Source of the DNA: Clostridia bacterium
Lineage (GTDB): Bacteria > Bacillota > Clostridia > Oscillospirales > Acutalibacteraceae
Reading direction: 5' to 3'
Assembly: GCA_017416345.1 (NCBI GenBank)
Contig: JAFQCR010000004.1
Span: 145,475-209,474, forward strand
Length of the DNA stretch: 64,000 nucleotides
Within the stretch, counting starts at the first letter, position 1. Each line of letters begins with the position of its first letter. Under the pieces are notes generated by a model, which saw only the letters and a program-made list of their open reading frames with translations, did no database searches and was not told the origin of the DNA. The translations under genes and the position numbers were made by a program. This document shows positions 61,965 through 64,000 of the stretch, in pieces.

Positions 61965-61993
61965 TTGAGTTTTTAATTGAAATCAGTTATAAT
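61965..61993 (+). promoter_or_regulatory. promoter of the NifU-like/GGGtGRT operon
   Basis: TTGAGT (61965-61970), 17-bp spacer, TATAAT (61988-61993), 34 nt before the start codon. Confidence 0.8.
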
Positions 61994-62027
61994 TAGCAAG
62001 GTTAAACCACGAAAGGAGTTTTAAGTT

Positions 62028-62720
62028 ATGGATTATTCACTCGAAGTTCAGCACATGTGTCCTTTAACCAAGGGACCCCATCACGGACCCGCACCTATCC
62101 CCGAAGAGGGCAAATGGGTACAGGTCAAGGATGTCAAAGACATTTCCGCTTACACCCACGGTGTTGGCTGGTGTGCACCTCAGCAGGGTGCCTGCAAGCT
62201 TTCACTCAACGTCAAGGACGGTATCATTGAGGAAGCCCTCGTTGAGACCATCGGTTGCTCGGGTATGACTCACTCTGCCGCTATGGCAGCCGAGATCCTC
62301 CCCGGCAAGACCGTTTTGGAGGCTCTTAATACCGACCTCGTTTGCGATGCTATCAACACCGCTATGCGTGAGCTCTTCCTCCAGATCGTTTACGGCCGCA
62401 GCCAGTCTGCTTTCTCTGAGGGCGGTCTTGTTATCGGCGCAGGTATGGAAGACCTCGGTAAGGGCGAGCGCTCCATGGTCGGCACTATGTACGGCACCAA
62501 GGCCAAGGGCGTAAGATACCTTGAGATGACCGAAGGCTACTGCACCAGAATGGCACTTGATGAGAACAATGAGGTTATCGGCTACGAGTTCGTATCTCTC
62601 GGCAAGATGACCGACTTCATCAAGAAGGGTATGGAGCCCAACGAGGCTTATGAGAAGTCCAAGGGCACATACGGCCGTTTCGCAGACGCTGTTAAGTACA
62701 TCGACCCCAGAAAAGAATAA
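62028..62720 (+). CDS. NifU/IscU-like iron-sulfur scaffold protein
   Basis: 230 aa. Relation to Fe-S scaffold proteins shows in HGVGWCAPQQGACKLSLNVKDGIIEEALVETIGCSGMTHSAAMAAEIL: conserved Cys residues and a GCSGMTHS loop where IscU has GCGSAIASS. (This span is quoted by its first and last motifs, WCAPQQGAC and GCSGMTHSAAMAAE.) The remaining about 130 residues are specific to a clostridial subgroup. ATG has AAAGGAG upstream. It lies 20 nt before the GGGtGRT gene, a pairing I know from many gut Firmicutes. Codon use indicates high expression. Target proteins unknown. Confidence 0.82.
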   Translation: MDYSLEVQHMCPLTKGPHHGPAPIPEEGKWVQVKDVKDISAYTHGVGWCAPQQGACKLSLNVKDGIIEEALVETIGCSGMTHSAAMAAEILPGKTVLEALNTDLVCDAINTAMRELFLQIVYGRSQSAFSEGGLVIGAGMEDLGKGERSMVGTMYGTKAKGVRYLEMTEGYCTRMALDENNEVIGYEFVSLGKMTDFIKKGMEPNEAYEKSKGTYGRFADAVKYIDPRKE

Positions 62721-62740
62721 TTTAAGGAGGAATTACGAAT

Positions 62741-63742
62741 ATGGCTAAGTTTGAAGGTTACGAGAGACGTGAGGCCAAGATCCTTGCCGCTCTTAAAGAA
62801 TACGGAATTTCCTCCATCGACGAATGTAAGGAAATCTGTGACGCACAGGGTATCGACCCCTATAAGATCGTTGAAGAGACCCAGCCTATCGCATTTGAGA
62901 ATGCAAAGTGGGCTTACACCGTTGGTTGCGCTATCGCAATCAAGAAGGGTTGTGTAAAGGCTGCTGATGCCGCCGCCGCTATCGGTATCGGTTTGCAGTC
63001 GTTCTGCATCCCCGGTTCCGTTGCCGAAAACCGTAAGGTTGGTCTCGGCCACGGTAACCTCGGTAAGATGCTTCTTTCCGAAGAGACTGAGTGCTTCTGC
63101 TTCCTGGCAGGTCACGAGTCCTTTGCTGCTGCTGAAGGCGCTATCAAGATCGCCCTCAACGCGAACAAGGTTCGTGTAAAGCCCCTCCGCGTTATTTTGA
63201 ACGGTCTCGGTAAGGACGCCGCTTACATCATTTCCAGAATCAACGGCTTCACCTATGTTGAGACCGAGTTCGATCCTTACACCGAAGAGGTTAAGGTCAT
63301 TTCCGAAAAGCCCTTCTCCAACGGCCCCAGAGCTGACGTTAAGTGCTACGGCTCGGACAATGTTCCCGAAGGCGTTGCAATTATGCAGCTTGAGAAGGTT
63401 GGCGTTTCCATCACCGGTAACTCCACCAACCCCACCCGTTTCCAGCATCCCGTTGCAGGCACCTACAAAAAGTGGTGTAACGAGAACGGCGTAAACTATT
63501 TCTCCGTTGCTTCGGGCGGCGGTACCGGTAGAACCCTCCACCCCGATAATATGGCTGCAGGTCCTGCTTCCTACGGCATGACCGATACCATGGGCCGTAT
63601 GCACGGTGACGCTCAGTTTGCAGGATCAAGTTCCGTTCCTGCTCACGTAGAAATGATGGGTCTTATCGGCGCAGGTAATAACCCCATGGTTGGTATGACC
63701 GTTGCTTGCGCAGTTGCTGTCGAAGAAGCCGCAAAGAAGTAA
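62741..63742 (+). CDS. GGGtGRT protein
   Basis: 333 aa protein of the family named after its GGGTGRT motif, present here at about residues 256-262. Other visible blocks: AIGIGLQSFCIPGSVAENRKVGLGHGNLG, GHESFAAAEGAIKIALNANKVRVKPLRVILNGLGKDAAYIISRI and NPMVGMTVACAVAVEEA, rich in glycine and with several cysteines. Only short parts of these blocks are diagnostic. No reaction is known to me for this family. It is encoded with a NifU-like scaffold, implying an Fe-S-dependent role. AAGGAGG upstream; strong codon bias points to an abundant protein. Confidence 0.88.
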   Translation: MAKFEGYERREAKILAALKEYGISSIDECKEICDAQGIDPYKIVEETQPIAFENAKWAYTVGCAIAIKKGCVKAADAAAAIGIGLQSFCIPGSVAENRKVGLGHGNLGKMLLSEETECFCFLAGHESFAAAEGAIKIALNANKVRVKPLRVILNGLGKDAAYIISRINGFTYVETEFDPYTEEVKVISEKPFSNGPRADVKCYGSDNVPEGVAIMQLEKVGVSITGNSTNPTRFQHPVAGTYKKWCNENGVNYFSVASGGGTGRTLHPDNMAAGPASYGMTDTMGRMHGDAQFAGSSSVPAHVEMMGLIGAGNNPMVGMTVACAVAVEEAAKK

Positions 63743-63775
63743 TTTATAATTTGTAAGTTACAATACATCAAAACG

Positions 63776-63812
63776 AAAAAAGGCTTGGGGATCTTCCTCA
63801 AGCCTTTTTGAT
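63776..63812 (+). terminator. terminator of the NifU-like/GGGtGRT operon
   Basis: Stem AAAAAGGCTTGGGGA (ending 63791) with TCCTCAAGCCTTTTT (63795-63809), loop TCT, and a T-run within the 3' arm. Confidence 0.88.
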
Positions 63813-63837
63813 GTGTTTAACTGCCTGTTTTATTTGA

Positions 63838-64000
63838 CCGTAGGGGCGTTCTTTGAACACCCGTCAGAATCCCTCCGTCATTTTCTTGCGAAAATGCCAC
63901 CCGCTTACGGCGGCGGTCCCCTCTGTCCTGCGGACATCTCCCCATTTTATGGGGAGTTACCCTTTAGGCAAGGGAGGCAAACGGGCGAACACAGTTCGCC
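63838..64000. repeat. cluster of dispersed palindromic repeats at the window end
   Basis: Units GTAGGGGCGTTCTTTGAACACCC, a CCTCCGTCATTTTCTTGCGAAAATG unit, CCCCATTTTATGGGG and CCTTTAGGCAAGGGAGG, matching families in the other gaps. No gene is supported here. Confidence 0.7.

Noticed and set aside
62648-63604. 318-codon minus-strand frame opposite the GGGtGRT gene
   Set aside because: Antisense shadow of a highly biased gene; no start context and no recognisable domain.
1-64000. tRNA, rRNA, transposase, integrase or phage genes
   Set aside because: Looked for on both strands by eye; nothing convincing was found. A tRNA or RNA-family scan would settle short RNA genes.

Overview
The window reads as chromosomal DNA of an anaerobic, Gram-positive, probably gut-dwelling Clostridia bacterium, most likely a Ruminococcaceae/Oscillospiraceae-type organism. 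Supporting signs are AGGAGG-type ribosome binding sites, TTGNNN-17-TATAAT promoters, a Firmicutes-type LexA box, ThiT with a TPP riboswitch, a GGGtGRT protein, InlB/Listeria-Bacteroides-repeat surface proteins, many glycan-utilisation genes under AraC and DeoR regulators, and abundant short palindromic intergenic repeats. I saw no rRNA, tRNA, transposase, phage or CRISPR sequence. Taxonomy is inferred from gene content only.

Layout. 1-1.4 kb: 3' end of a YhaN/SbcC-like coiled-coil ATPase. 1.5-5.4 kb: galactose-type ABC importer mglBAC plus an unlisted 46-aa membrane protein. 5.5-7.4 kb: beta-helix lipoprotein. 7.5-9.8 kb: GH4 alpha-galactosidase divergent from its likely AraC activator. 9.9-14.2 kb: four-gene sialic-acid-type operon (sialidase-fold protein, NanA, YgjV membrane protein, GH16 lipoprotein). 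14.4-15.8 kb: DNA polymerase IV behind two LexA boxes. 16.2-22.4 kb: ThiT with TPP riboswitch, HD phosphohydrolase, AraC regulator, lipoprotein, RF3. 23-25 kb: GNAT plus unusual radical SAM protein and a small membrane protein. 25.5-31.8 kb: IlvE, GH2 beta-mannosidase, NagB and a GlmM carrying an N-terminal XRE DNA-binding domain. 32-35 kb: argG-argH behind a cluster of ARG boxes. 35-43.7 kb: three membrane-anchored InlB-repeat surface proteins. 43.7-46.6 kb: AraC regulator divergent from a Gfo/Idh dehydrogenase and sugar isomerase.

46.6-56.8 kb is a glycerol-phosphate locus. It holds gpsA, a glycerophosphodiesterase, two closely related 660-aa alpha-helical putative glycan-active enzymes of a family I do not recognise, a sn-glycerol-1-phosphate dehydrogenase (EgsA/AraM), a HAD phosphatase, two DeoR regulators and a second YgjV protein. 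Both glycerol-phosphate enantiomers could be handled, which would suit breakdown or synthesis of a glycerol-phosphate polymer or decorated glycan.

56.9-61.9 kb is the strongest candidate for an undescribed system. Three different QueG-like (corrinoid/Fe-S reductase-type) proteins sit in one operon with a U32-like Fe-S protein, divergent from an AraC regulator. The window ends with a NifU-like scaffold and the GGGtGRT protein, a recurring pair without assigned function.

Intergenic gaps at 14.3, 15.8-16.1, 22.45-22.95, 25.0-25.45, 29.3-29.45, 39.3-39.6 and 63.84-64 kb are packed with members of several palindromic repeat families that generate spurious short reading frames.
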